Source: Motilibacter peucedani
GTDB taxonomy: Bacteria > Actinomycetota > Actinomycetes > Motilibacterales > Motilibacteraceae
Length of the DNA stretch: 64,000 bases
Direction of reading: 5' to 3'
Assembly: GCF_003634695.1 (NCBI RefSeq)
Contig: NZ_RBWV01000010.1
Span: forward strand, 186,001 to 250,000
Each line of letters opens with the position of its first letter. Within the stretch, counting starts at the first letter, position 1. This document shows positions 34,718 through 43,026 of this stretch, piece after piece. The position numbers and the translations under genes are program-made. The notes beneath the pieces were generated by a model. That model saw only the letters and a program-made list of their open reading frames with translations. It had not been told where the DNA came from and made no database searches.

Positions 34718-36808
34718 TCACCTTGGAATGCTTCGCAGGTAAGCCCAGAGTTCCGGAGTCGTGCCATACGACTCTACGTCGGAGAAATTCATGTTGAGGC
34801 CACTGAGGAAGCCTTGATTCAGTCGGTACTCCTTTCCGTTATGCGTGACATCGCCCGACCTCTCCAGCGCAGCGAGCAACCTCCTTGCGCGTTCGTCCGT
34901 TCGAAGGATGTAGACCTGCAATTGTTCGCGGTCCGCCGCAAGGAAACCCGCCGGCACATGCTGCGTCCTGCGGAAGAAGCGAAGGAGGCGCCTTAGACTC
35001 CGATAGAGGTCGCGTTCGGCGTCCTCCGCTGCCAACTGCGGTCGCGCCTTAGCGTAGCGTTGGACCCACCCTTCGGTTTCTTCGGCAAATACTTGCAGCT
35101 TGGCGCCTCGCAGCGTGACTGTCTGATCCCAATTGGTTATAAAGACGTCAGCTGCGAGTGTGACGAAGTCGGTGGCTTCGATGTGACATTCGTCCGCTGT
35201 CAATGATGCGATAGACGCCTCAATACTGACTTTGGGACCGATTTGAATTGTTCTTCCTCGAACCTCTACCTCGCGATCCGTGTCCACGGTTGTGTCGCGC
35301 AAGCGTTCGGGAAGTCGCAGTGCACTACTGCTCCCGTCAACGGGCACGAGTATGCGATTGTGCTGCACTCCGTCAATGTTTGTATCCACTATGAGGTTGC
35401 CCTCGTCGGCTCGTATCGAGAGCTCGCATGAGAAACGTACTCGAGAGTCTTGGCGAAGGTACAAGGACGACAAGACAAGGTCGACCAATCCTGCGGGTAG
35501 AGCGGCCTTCCGTTCCTCGAGTAAAGCTAGGGCAAAGGGCCCCAGCCCGCTGCTCATCTGATTCTTGTCGCTTCTGATCCTGGACTGCACCTCTCGACCT
35601 CGCTCACCGGTAGCATCATCAAGAAGCATGGTGGCGACAGCAAAGTCTTGAAAGACTGGGCTAACAAACGTCGTCGAGTTACTGATGAATGGGTGATTCG
35701 CGAGTTGGCTGTCAACTGCCTCTTCGTAAGAAGCGCGCAGGGGCTCCGGTATATGCACTAGTCGATCCGGCCGTGGTTGCCGCAGCATCGTCAATGACAG
35801 CAAGCGGTCGCACTGCTCCGCAGGTGTGTATATGAGCTCGAGGGCCTCAAGGCTGTCAAACATCGCCCTCGTCGGGTCGTCTACCCAATTCTGGATGAAT
35901 TTGTCCTGCTCTCGCTGCAAAAGTCGTATGTTCAAGGACGTTAAGAGGCTCCACTCTCGTAGCGCCCCGCCCACTTCCACAGGTACGTCGAGTGCCCGAT
36001 GGTCAGACACTGCCAGAAAGGACGCTAACCCCTCCAATACGGGGCTATAGCCGAGAAGCCGCCCTCCGTCCAGCGCTTCCCAAGTCGCGTCAATCGATGC
36101 GTAGCCGAGCGCATTGGCGAGGCGCTGGTACAGCGAAGCCTTCGCCGCCTCGAAAGGCCGACGATGTGTGCGATGAACCAAAGGGCTCTGCGCCCTTTGG
36201 TAAAGAGAGTCAAGCTTGCGGTCCAGGTATTCATCCGACTGTGATCGCGTGAAGTAATTCAATTCGAATTCACGCAGGCCGACGCCCTCGTTCTCGAAGA
36301 CATACCTCACCCAGTTGGAGGTTTCGGCTCGAGCGAAGAGTACAACATTGCCGTCCGCGATTGACGTGCGGAGATACCGGCATAAACCTGTCAAAAAGGC
36401 AACGAAAGCTGTTTCGCCACTCGTAACATGGATTTCGTCCAGTGCGTCCAAGATCAAAGCCGATCTACCAGCCCGTAGGTCCCTCCGAAACTGCAGACCT
36501 GCTTCTTCGCCGAGAGCCTCTTCGAGTAGCCCTAGGAAACTACCGTCTCCGACGCGTCGCCCGGCGAGGTCTGCGTAAAGCGCTCCGCTCGTCGCGGCGA
36601 TCGCCATTGCAGACGTCGACTTTCCTGCGGCGGCTGGAGCGGTGATCAAAGTGGCACGTGCGTCAGCGTCCGCTCTGAGTAAGGTCAGGTTTGGCGGGAC
36701 GTAATCTTGTTTCTGTTCCACATCATCTTGGAAGCCTGAACCGGTCGCCTGCACGTATACGGCATCGCCGACACGCGGGAGCCCCTCAGCTAGCTCAATG
36801 ACATTCAA
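34718..36808 (-). CDS. NACHT/STAND-like P-loop NTPase, candidate defence protein
   Basis: A 696-residue protein with a Walker A-like 'APAAAGKSTSA' at 57-67 (the usual first Gly is Ala) and Walker B 'SALILDALDEIH' at 116-127, whose D-x-x-DE form is characteristic of NACHT-type STAND NTPases. 'VVLFARAETSNWV' near 155-167 resembles the sensor-1 strand. No N-terminal effector domain precedes the NTPase (only ~50 residues). The C-terminal 350 residues are unrecognised and mixed alpha/beta. Base composition is clearly less GC-rich than the neighbours, indicating transfer, and an IS30 remnant lies next to it. The TTG at 36808 follows 'gggag' on the minus strand. NACHT-like NTPases are frequent anti-phage sensors; that role is inference. 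Confidence 0.6.
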   Translation of the reverse strand: MNVIELAEGLPRVGDAVYVQATGSGFQDDVEQKQDYVPPNLTLLRADADARATLITAPAAAGKSTSAMAIAATSGALYADLAGRRVGDGSFLGLLEEALGEEAGLQFRRDLRAGRSALILDALDEIHVTSGETAFVAFLTGLCRYLRTSIADGNVVLFARAETSNWVRYVFENEGVGLREFELNYFTRSQSDEYLDRKLDSLYQRAQSPLVHRTHRRPFEAAKASLYQRLANALGYASIDATWEALDGGRLLGYSPVLEGLASFLAVSDHRALDVPVEVGGALREWSLLTSLNIRLLQREQDKFIQNWVDDPTRAMFDSLEALELIYTPAEQCDRLLSLTMLRQPRPDRLVHIPEPLRASYEEAVDSQLANHPFISNSTTFVSPVFQDFAVATMLLDDATGERGREVQSRIRSDKNQMSSGLGPFALALLEERKAALPAGLVDLVLSSLYLRQDSRVRFSCELSIRADEGNLIVDTNIDGVQHNRILVPVDGSSSALRLPERLRDTTVDTDREVEVRGRTIQIGPKVSIEASIASLTADECHIEATDFVTLAADVFITNWDQTVTLRGAKLQVFAEETEGWVQRYAKARPQLAAEDAERDLYRSLRRLLRFFRRTQHVPAGFLAADREQLQVYILRTDERARRLLAALERSGDVTHNGKEYRLNQGFLSGLNMNFSDVESYGTTPELWAYLRSIPR

Positions 36809-37163
36809 CTGCTTCTCCCATGTCGGTACGCGCGGCGTTCGATCCGGTCACGACGGCCAGACCGATGCTGACCTTGCCGCTGACTGTAGGAGAGGTGGTC
36901 CTGTCAGTCCACCACTGGAGCGTGTCTTCTGCCGACCGGGCAGACGCCGTGGGGTGAGCACCCTGCCGAGGCTGCCTCACTCAGGTACGCCACGGAGTCG
37001 CTGTTCAGTTCTGGTCTTGTTGTCGCGTCAAGCCTGAAGGGGCGCCATCGACCCCCTATCAGCGAGAGTCACTCGACGAATGTCCCTGATCGCTGCTGTC
37101 TCGAGGCGACTTGCTGTTCGCTCTGTCGGGTCGCCGACTCGCCGTCGCGCCGGGTCAGGCCGG
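36809..37163. other. Intergenic region upstream of the NTPase gene
   Basis: 355 bp without a convincing gene. It holds the NTPase ribosome-binding site at its left end. A minus-strand frame of 61 codons (36795-36980) overlaps the NTPase start but shows no family resemblance. A short imperfect repeat around 36893-36914 (GGTGG/CCACC) is the only structure seen. Confidence 0.4.
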
Positions 37164-37646
37164 CTACGCATGCAGCGTCCGCAGGATCCGCAGCAGTTCG
37201 GCGCGGTCCGCCTCCGGCAGGCGGCCGAACAGCCGACCCGCCTCCTCGGCGCGCGCTGCGCGCATCGCCTCCTGGAGCTCGCGGCCTGCGTCGGTGAGCG
37301 CGACGAGGGTCGCGCGGCGGTCGGCCGGATCCGTACGCCGCTCGGCCAGCCCGCGCTCGGCCAGCGTGTCGACGACCTCGGTCGCCGAGCGCGCCGCGAT
37401 GCGCAGCCGCTCCGCGAGCGCGCTGAGCCGCACCGGGTCGCCGGAGGCGATGGCGCGCAGGGCACGGGCGTGCGAGGGGGAGAGGTCCCACGCGGCCAGG
37501 CCGACCATCGACTGTCGGCGCAGCGTCTTGGACACCGACCAGAACGCGTCGGCGAGTTCGGCGTCGGTGGGCTGCTCGTGCGCGGCGTGCTCGGGAATGG
37601 CGGCGGCCTCCTCGCGGTTGGGTGGATAGTGAGGTAACCTCAGCAA
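37164..37646 (-). CDS. MarR family transcriptional regulator
   Basis: A 160-residue winged-helix regulator. The MarR core is clear: 'LSPSHARALRAIASGDPVR', recognition region 'LAERLRIAARSATEVVDTL', and the wing 'GLAERRTDPADRRATLVAL'. The closing dimerisation helix contains 'LLRILRTL'. It is divergent from an ABC exporter, the usual arrangement where MarR represses an efflux pump. A perfect 13-bp palindrome lies between and partly within its 5' end. The only plausible start upstream of the first helix is TTG at 37646. That would put the palindrome over the first codons, so the transcript may be nearly leaderless. The ligand is unknown. Confidence 0.85.
   Translation of the reverse strand: MLRLPHYPPNREEAAAIPEHAAHEQPTDAELADAFWSVSKTLRRQSMVGLAAWDLSPSHARALRAIASGDPVRLSALAERLRIAARSATEVVDTLAERGLAERRTDPADRRATLVALTDAGRELQEAMRAARAEEAGRLFGRLPEADRAELLRILRTLHA
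37630..37642. promoter_or_regulatory. MarR operator palindrome
   Basis: TGAGGT-A-ACCTCA, a perfect 6-1-6 palindrome between the divergent marR and ABC exporter genes, 49 bp before the exporter start. Position and symmetry fit an autoregulatory MarR site. Confidence 0.6.
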
Positions 37647-37690
37647 CGAGGACCTCGTCCCACATCTTCCCTCGCAGGAGGTCGCCCCAC

Positions 37691-39490
37691 GTGGCAGGAC
37701 ATCCCCAGCGCGGCTCAGACCGCCGCCCCACCGGCCAGCAGCGCGCCGCCGAGAAGCAGCAGGCCCAGCAGGTCTCGCTGCGCCGCATCGCGCGGCTCTT
37801 CACGCCCTACGGACTCCAGCTCACCACCGTCTCGGCGACCATCGTCGCGAGCTCGCTCGCGGGTCTGGCCTCGCCGTTCCTGCTCCGTGCGCTGCTCGAC
37901 TCCGCGATCCCGCGGCAGGACGTCGGCCTGCTCGTCGGCCTCACGCTCGCGATGGTCGGCATCACCGCGGCGACCGCCGCGCTCGGCGTCGTGCAGACCT
38001 GGATCAGCACCCGGGTCGGTCAGCAGGTGATGCACCGGCTCCGGACCGACGTCTTCACGCACCTGCAGCGCCAGTCGCTCGACTTCTTCACGCGCACCCG
38101 CACCGGCGAGGTGCAGTCGCGCATCACCAACGACATCGGCGGCATGCAGTCGGTCGTCACCTCGACCGCGACCTCGATCGCCTCGAACCTCACGACCACG
38201 GTCGCGACAGCGGTCGCCATGGTGGCGCTCTCGTGGCGGCTCTCGCTGCTCACCCTGCTGGTCATGCCGCCGGCGGTCCTGCTCAGCCGCCGCGTCGCGC
38301 GCATGCGCCGCACGATCACGGCCGAGCGGCAGCGCGAGCTCGCCGACCTCAACGTGACGATCGAGGAGAGCCTCTCGGTCGGCGGCGTACAGCTCAGCAA
38401 GACCCTCGGCACCAGCCGCCACCTCGTCGACCGGTTCACGCGCTCGTCGGAGCGCCTGGTCGACCTCGAGCTGCGCTCCGACCTCGCCGGCCGCTGGCGC
38501 ATGGCGTCGATGAGCATCGTCTTCGCGGCGATCCCGGCGCTGATCTACCTTGCCGCGGGGCTCCCTGCGACCTCGGGCGGCATGACCATCGGCACGCTGG
38601 TCGCCTTCACCTCGCTGCAGGCCGCGCTGTTCCGGCCGCTGATGGGCCTGCTCGACGTCGGGGTCAGCCTGACCAGCTCGCTCGCGCTGTTCGCCCGCAT
38701 CTTCGACTACCTCGACCTGCCCGTGGAGATCGCCGACCCGGTGGAGCCCAGGCACGTCTCGCCGCGCGAGGTCCGCGGCGACCTGCGCTTCGAGGACGTC
38801 ACCTTCGCCTACGAGGGCTCCGACACCGCCGCTCTCGCGGGCATCAACCTGTCTGTGCCGGCGGGGTCGTCGTTGGCCCTCGTCGGCGAGACCGGCTCGG
38901 GCAAGACGACCCTCGCGTCCCTCGTCTCCCGCCTGCACGACCCGACCTCCGGGCGCGTGACCATCGACGGCATCGACCTGCGCGACCTCCGGCTCGAGGA
39001 CCTCGCCGGCATCGTCGGGGTCGTCAGCCAGGACACCTACCTCATCCACGCGACCGTGCGCGAGAACCTGCGCTACGCCAAGCCTGACGCCACCGACGCC
39101 GAGATCGAGCGGGCCGCCCGCGCCGCGCAGATCCACTCGCTCATCGAGGGGCTGCCGCTGGGCTACGACACCGTGGTGGGCTCGAACGGCCACCGCTTCA
39201 GCGGCGGCGAGAAGCAGCGGATCGCCATCGCGCGTACGCTGCTCCGCGACCCGCGGGTGCTCGTCCTCGACGAGGCCACCAGCGCCCTCGACAACGAGAC
39301 CGAACGCGCTGTGCAGCAGGCGTTCGACCGGCTCGCCGAGGGTCGCACGATCCTCACCATCGCCCACCGGCTCTCGACGGTCCGGCACGCCGACCAGATC
39401 GCGGTGCTCTCCGCGGGGCGAGTGGTCGAGACAGGTACGCACGACGACCTCCTCGCCGTCGACGGCACCTACGCAGCCCTCGCCGCCTGA
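37691..39490 (+). CDS. ABC exporter, fused permease-ATPase
   Basis: A 599-residue half-transporter of the MsbA/MDR type. Six transmembrane helices occupy about residues 40-330 with the coupling motif 'LDFFTRTRTGEVQSRI'. The ATPase domain follows: Walker A 'GETGSGKTTLAS' near 399, signature 'FSGGEKQRIAIAR' near 503, Walker B 'VLVLDEATSALD' near 525 and the H-loop 'IAHRLSTV'. It acts as a homo- or heterodimer in the membrane and probably exports a drug or lipid-like compound. The GTG at 37691 has 'aggagg' ten bases upstream. It is divergent from the MarR gene, which likely represses it. The substrate cannot be read from the sequence. Confidence 0.9.
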   Translation: MAGHPQRGSDRRPTGQQRAAEKQQAQQVSLRRIARLFTPYGLQLTTVSATIVASSLAGLASPFLLRALLDSAIPRQDVGLLVGLTLAMVGITAATAALGVVQTWISTRVGQQVMHRLRTDVFTHLQRQSLDFFTRTRTGEVQSRITNDIGGMQSVVTSTATSIASNLTTTVATAVAMVALSWRLSLLTLLVMPPAVLLSRRVARMRRTITAERQRELADLNVTIEESLSVGGVQLSKTLGTSRHLVDRFTRSSERLVDLELRSDLAGRWRMASMSIVFAAIPALIYLAAGLPATSGGMTIGTLVAFTSLQAALFRPLMGLLDVGVSLTSSLALFARIFDYLDLPVEIADPVEPRHVSPREVRGDLRFEDVTFAYEGSDTAALAGINLSVPAGSSLALVGETGSGKTTLASLVSRLHDPTSGRVTIDGIDLRDLRLEDLAGIVGVVSQDTYLIHATVRENLRYAKPDATDAEIERAARAAQIHSLIEGLPLGYDTVVGSNGHRFSGGEKQRIAIARTLLRDPRVLVLDEATSALDNETERAVQQAFDRLAEGRTILTIAHRLSTVRHADQIAVLSAGRVVETGTHDDLLAVDGTYAALAA

Positions 39491-39522
39491 CGCGCGTGTC
39501 CGGCTGCTCCTCTCGGGCCGCT

Positions 39523-39566
39523 GCGTGTGCACTTCAAGCTGTCCTGGCGACACGAGACGCACACAC
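39523..39566 (+). repeat. Nuclease-associated inverted-repeat element, copy A
   Basis: GCGTGTGC (39523-39530) and GCACACAC (39559-39566), starts 36 bp apart, with the inner block GACACGA. Copies B (40514-40557) and C (42042-42086, opposite strand) have the same spacing. It ends 30 bp before the HNH gene start and is likely a shared operator or promoter-proximal stem-loop. Confidence 0.6.
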
Positions 39567-39596
39567 AACGGTTCAGCCATCTGCCAAGCTGCGGGC

Positions 39597-40502
39597 ATGC
39601 CATCGCCAGACCACGAGCTGGGGATTCGTCTCGCGGCCATGGACTGGCTGCGAGTGCGGACGAACGACGGCCTGGACACGATCACGTTCGAGGAACTGCG
39701 TGAGTTCGAGTACGGGGGCGGACGCGTGCCGCTCATGGACGCGCAGCGTGGCATCCGCAAGCCGCAGAGCCTCGGCGCGGCGCTCTCCATCCGGACCGTC
39801 TACCGCCGGGAAGGCGCCGAGCGTCCGTACGAGGACGGGCTGCGTCCCGATGGGCTCATCGACTACAAGTGGCGTGGCGACGACGGCAACCACTCGGAGA
39901 ACCGGGCCCTGCGCGCGGCGATGGAACAGCACCTCCCACTCATCTGGTTCGTGGGCATCGCACCGGGCGTCTACCAGGCTGCCTTCCCTGTCTACTTCGT
40001 CGCTGAGGAACCCGAGAAGCAGCAGTTCGTCGTCTCGCCGGAGAGAGACATCCGCCTCGGTGGCAGCCCAGTGGAGGAGCACCTCAAGCGGTACCTGCTG
40101 CGAGAGACCAAGCAGCGTCTGCACCAGCCGGTGTTCCGCGCGACGGTGATGCGGGCCTACGAGACGCGCTGCGCCGTGTGTGCCCTGCGGCATGCTCAGC
40201 TCCTCGATGCGGCGCACATCGTGCCGGACAGCGATGAGTCGGGCATCGCCTCGGTCCGCAACGGGCTGGCGCTCTGCAAGATCCACCATGCTGCGTACGA
40301 CAGCCACATCTTGGGCATCCGGCCGGACCATGTCGTCGAGATCCGAGCTGACCTTCTCGACGAAGTGGATGGGCCGATGCTTCAGCACGGCCTGAAGGAG
40401 CGGCACGGGCAACCGCTGATGAAGGTCCCCTCGGTACGCCGGGAGCGCCCCGACCGGGAACTGCTGGAGATCGGCTATCGGCGATTCCTCTCGGCGTCCT
40501 GA
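39597..40502 (+). CDS. HNH endonuclease (HNH_2 type) with N-terminal recognition domain
   Basis: A 301-residue protein. The C-terminal HNH_2 nuclease domain has Cys192-x-x-Cys195 ('RCAVCALRHAQLLDAAHIVP'), His207, Asn222 ('VRNGLALCKIHHAAYD') and His230/231. The N-terminal 150 residues form a separate domain ('LMDAQRGIRKPQSLGAALSI', 'GLIDYKWRGDD', 'IWFVGIAPGVYQAAFPVY'). It recalls N-terminal domains of McrA-like type IV restriction enzymes, including the sulfur-DNA-binding type, but I am not sure of that. It could cut modified foreign DNA. ATG at 39597, preceded by repeat A. It lies in the cluster HNH - Vsr-like - DUF559, all with nuclease folds. Confidence 0.8.
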   Translation: MPSPDHELGIRLAAMDWLRVRTNDGLDTITFEELREFEYGGGRVPLMDAQRGIRKPQSLGAALSIRTVYRREGAERPYEDGLRPDGLIDYKWRGDDGNHSENRALRAAMEQHLPLIWFVGIAPGVYQAAFPVYFVAEEPEKQQFVVSPERDIRLGGSPVEEHLKRYLLRETKQRLHQPVFRATVMRAYETRCAVCALRHAQLLDAAHIVPDSDESGIASVRNGLALCKIHHAAYDSHILGIRPDHVVEIRADLLDEVDGPMLQHGLKERHGQPLMKVPSVRRERPDRELLEIGYRRFLSAS

Positions 40503-40513
40503 GATCGGCGCTT

Positions 40514-40557
40514 GCGTGTGCGTTCTGCGTCGTGGTGCCGACACGACATGCACACAC
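40514..40557 (+). repeat. Nuclease-associated inverted-repeat element, copy B
   Basis: GCGTGTGC (40514-40521) and GCACACAC (40550-40557), again 36 bp apart. The inner block CGACACGA matches copy A. It ends 50 bp before the Vsr-like gene start. Confidence 0.6.
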
Positions 40558-40607
40558 GAGTCGAGGGCCATCGGGTGTCGTCAGGGGTCGCGCCTAGCGT
40601 CCGCTGC

Positions 40608-41045
40608 ATGGACGCCCTGCCGCCGACTCCGGCCCCCTCGTCCGAAGCTGCTCGTCGCCTGCTGTCACGCACGAAGCGGCGGGACACCGCGCCGGAGATC
40701 GCCGTACGCCGGTGCCTGCGCGAGCTGGGCATCGGCTACCGGGTGGACCCGACGCCCGAGGGACTGAGCCGGCGTCGGCGCGCTGACATCGTCATCTCGC
40801 GCGGCCGAGTAGCGGGCTTCGTCGACGGCTGCTTCTGGCACTCGTGTCCCGTGCACCTGCACCCGCCGAAGGCGAACGCGGAGTGGTGGCGGCTCAAGCT
40901 CGCCTCCGTCGTCGAGCGCGACCGCGACGACGACCGGCAGTTGCTGGCGGCCGGGTGGCTGCCCGTACGCGTCTGGGAGCACGAGGACCCGGCAGATGCA
41001 GCGCTGCGCATCGCCCTCGCGGTGGAGGACCGCCGCGGGCGGTGA
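40608..41045 (+). CDS. Vsr-family endonuclease without adjacent methyltransferase
   Basis: A 145-residue Vsr homologue: 'RRDTAPEIAVRRCLRELGIG', 'RRADIVI' with the catalytic Asp, 'FVDGCFWHSCPVHLH', an N-x-x-WW-x-x-K block and 'GWLPVRVWEHED'. All catalytic positions appear present. It differs clearly from the Vsr at 678-1178 and has no cytosine methyltransferase beside it, so it may act in another repair or defence role. ATG at 40608, 50 bp after repeat B. It is co-directional with the HNH gene 105 bp upstream and convergent with the DUF559 gene, with 6 bp between the two stop codons. Confidence 0.85.
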   Translation: MDALPPTPAPSSEAARRLLSRTKRRDTAPEIAVRRCLRELGIGYRVDPTPEGLSRRRRADIVISRGRVAGFVDGCFWHSCPVHLHPPKANAEWWRLKLASVVERDRDDDRQLLAAGWLPVRVWEHEDPADAALRIALAVEDRRGR

Positions 41046-41051
41046 GGGCGG

Positions 41052-41981
41052 CTACGGCAGCATCGTGCACGCGCGGGAGCAGCGCCGGGGCGTACCCGAC
41101 CAGCCACCGCGCCGCAGCCCGACCACCACCTGCGACGCGACACCGCATCGCCGCGCCAGGACGTCGGACCATCCGAACCGCAGGGTGACCTCCGCGGCCA
41201 GTGCGGCGGCATTGTCACGCTCCATGTCGCGGTGGCGCCCGGCGACGTCGGAGTGGCCCAGCCGTCCGTCCAGCTCGACCAGCAAGCCGTAGCCGCGGTA
41301 GTCGACGTCACGGAACACTCGTCCACGCGCGCCCCGGGCCGGCGACTGCCGCACCCCGACCGGCAACCCGTGAGCTCGCTCGACTCCGTGCAGGTAGTGC
41401 ATCTCCAGGGCTGAATGAGCCCCGCTCGTCGCGGCGTCGAGCGCGAGGAGCAGCTCCTTCCTGAACCGCAGGCGCTCCCGGCGGCCCGCCTCCGCGGCGA
41501 CGAGCGCGGGGGTGGTCAGCCGCCGCTGCACCGCCGAGCCCGCCACTGCCAGCACCTCGTCGAGCCGGGACGCGGAGGAGGCGAGGTCGACCACGGTCGC
41601 CTCGACGGTGGTCACAGCGGGCGTACGGGTCGGGTGCACGAGGGGAGCCAGCTGCCGCGTACGCGTCACCTGCAGTCCGGGCACCACAGGTGCCCGTCGG
41701 GTGGCTGGGATGCGCACGTGCACGGCCGGGCTGGGTGAGGGTGCCAGGTCCCACATCGCCGCTGCGGAGGCGTGGCTCAGCACCGCGCCAGGACCGGCCG
41801 CCAGCAGTCGACCCCATGCCTGAGCCGGCGCCGGCACCGGACCGGAGTGGACGTAGAACACCCCTGGCCACAGCACCTGCCACCGCCCTCGCGACACCTT
41901 CCAGCGCAGCGAGGCGATCGTCTCGCCGGAGGTGAGCGCCTGCGCGCGGGTCACCACACCCGCCCGTCGCGCCGACTCCAT
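41052..41981 (-). CDS. AbiEi-like/DUF559 protein
   Basis: A 309-residue protein of a common actinobacterial type: an N-terminal winged-helix like that of AbiEi antitoxins ('GVVTRAQALTSGETIASLRW', 'GRWQVLWPGVF'), a middle region, and a C-terminal DUF559/Vsr-like nuclease fold ('GYGLLVELDGRLGH', 'RDMERDNAAAL', 'TLRFGWSDVL'). Annotated members are often called type IV toxin-antitoxin AbiEi proteins, but no AbiEii-type toxin is adjacent, so a TA role is doubtful. The ATG at 41981 lies 61 bp downstream (minus strand) of repeat C. Its function is unknown; DNA binding and nuclease-like fold are inferred. Confidence 0.75.
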   Translation of the reverse strand: MESARRAGVVTRAQALTSGETIASLRWKVSRGRWQVLWPGVFYVHSGPVPAPAQAWGRLLAAGPGAVLSHASAAAMWDLAPSPSPAVHVRIPATRRAPVVPGLQVTRTRQLAPLVHPTRTPAVTTVEATVVDLASSASRLDEVLAVAGSAVQRRLTTPALVAAEAGRRERLRFRKELLLALDAATSGAHSALEMHYLHGVERAHGLPVGVRQSPARGARGRVFRDVDYRGYGLLVELDGRLGHSDVAGRHRDMERDNAAALAAEVTLRFGWSDVLARRCGVASQVVVGLRRGGWSGTPRRCSRACTMLP

Positions 41982-42041
41982 GCGTCCGAGGATGCCGGGG
42001 ATGCTGACCCGAGAGGGCGAGCTCGACCGGCACCTGTGGAC

Positions 42042-42086
42042 AGCGTGTGCAGCAGGTGTCACCACGACGACGCGACCTGCACACCC
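42042..42086 (-). repeat. Nuclease-associated inverted-repeat element, copy C
   Basis: On the minus strand GGTGTGC and GCACACGC lie with the same 36-bp period, and the inner block GCGTCGT...GACAC matches copy B in order and spacing. It precedes the DUF559 gene, so all three copies have the same orientation relative to the gene they precede. Confidence 0.55.
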
Positions 42087-42097
42087 AGCGGGTTGGG

Positions 42098-42952
42098 TCA
42101 GCGGTTGAGGGACTGCCAGTGGCCGGGTGGGACACCCACCTCGCGGCGGAAGAACGCCGAGAATGCAGACGCGTCGGGGAAGCCGAGCCGGGTGGTCACT
42201 TGCGCGGCAGTGAGGCCGTCGTGCGCGAGCAGGCGCTTGGCCTCCGTGACCAGCCGCTCGTCGATGACGTCCTTGGCGGTGCGGCCCGTGGCGCGGAGCG
42301 CGGCGCGGGAGAGGGTACGCGGTGCGACCCCCAGCGCCCGGGCGTAGGACCCGGCGTCGTGCCGCCCGGCGAAGCCGCGCTCGAGCGCGGCCTGGAAGCG
42401 GCGGAACAGCTCGTCGCCGGACGGGGCCAGCGACACGGGCGGCTGGAGCCGGGCGAGCAGAACCGCCAGCAGGCAGCCGAGCACCTCCGGGCCGGGGTCT
42501 TCGGACGAGCACTCCTGCTGCAGGTGCTCCACCGCAGCGGTCGCCAGCGGCAGGGCGTCCGCCCGCACCGGCCAGCAGCCCGCGCGACCCGGCACCGACG
42601 TGAGCTCCCGCGCCGACGGGGTCGCCGGCGCGGTCGGGGTGAAGAGCACGAGCGCGCCTTCCAGCGACGTGATGTCGAGCCACCGGTGGACGACGCCCGG
42701 CCCGACCCACAGCGCGTCACCCGGCCCGAGTCCCCGGCCGGCGAAGTCGAGCGCCACCGAGCCCGCGCCGCCGGTCACCAGCGCCAGCACGTGGAAGTCG
42801 CCGCGCTGGGTGGCGCCGCGGTCGAGCTCGCGCAGCCGTGAGAACGACATCACCTCGACCGGCGCCGAGGCGTCGGCGGGCGGTGAGTAGGTCAGCTGCC
42901 GGATCGGGGCCACGTGTCCATCTTCCTCAATGCGCGGTCCATCGTCGCTCAT
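42098..42952 (-). CDS. AraC family transcriptional regulator
   Basis: A 284-residue regulator. The N-terminal cupin-like sensing domain covers about 1-150 ('FHVLALVTGGAGSVALDFAG', 'GDALWVGPGVVHRW'). The C-terminal AraC domain has two helix-turn-helices: 'SYARALGVAPRTLSRAAL' and 'TAAQVTTRLGFPDASAFS', followed by the family ending 'FFRREVGVPPGHW'. It is divergent from an alpha/beta hydrolase gene with 74 bp between, and probably controls it. The frame is open to 43051, but ATG at 42952 starts a normal-length protein. The ligand is unknown. Confidence 0.88.
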   Translation of the reverse strand: MSDDGPRIEEDGHVAPIRQLTYSPPADASAPVEVMSFSRLRELDRGATQRGDFHVLALVTGGAGSVALDFAGRGLGPGDALWVGPGVVHRWLDITSLEGALVLFTPTAPATPSARELTSVPGRAGCWPVRADALPLATAAVEHLQQECSSEDPGPEVLGCLLAVLLARLQPPVSLAPSGDELFRRFQAALERGFAGRHDAGSYARALGVAPRTLSRAALRATGRTAKDVIDERLVTEAKRLLAHDGLTAAQVTTRLGFPDASAFSAFFRREVGVPPGHWQSLNR

Positions 42953-43026
42953 GACGCTGGGATGACGGAGCAGTGGACTGGCGGCAGGTCGAACGACGGC
43001 CGTGAAGCACCAGGAGGAGAGCCAGC

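Noticed and set aside
36795-36980. Possible 61-codon gene overlapping the NTPase start
   Set aside because: No ribosome-binding site or family resemblance; overlap with the TTG start is more likely chance.
37715-39790. A 691-codon minus-strand frame
   Set aside because: Antisense of the ABC exporter with all its motifs on the plus strand.
41052-41981. AbiE-type toxin-antitoxin pair
   Set aside because: Only the AbiEi-like protein is present; no AbiEii nucleotidyltransferase gene lies next to it.
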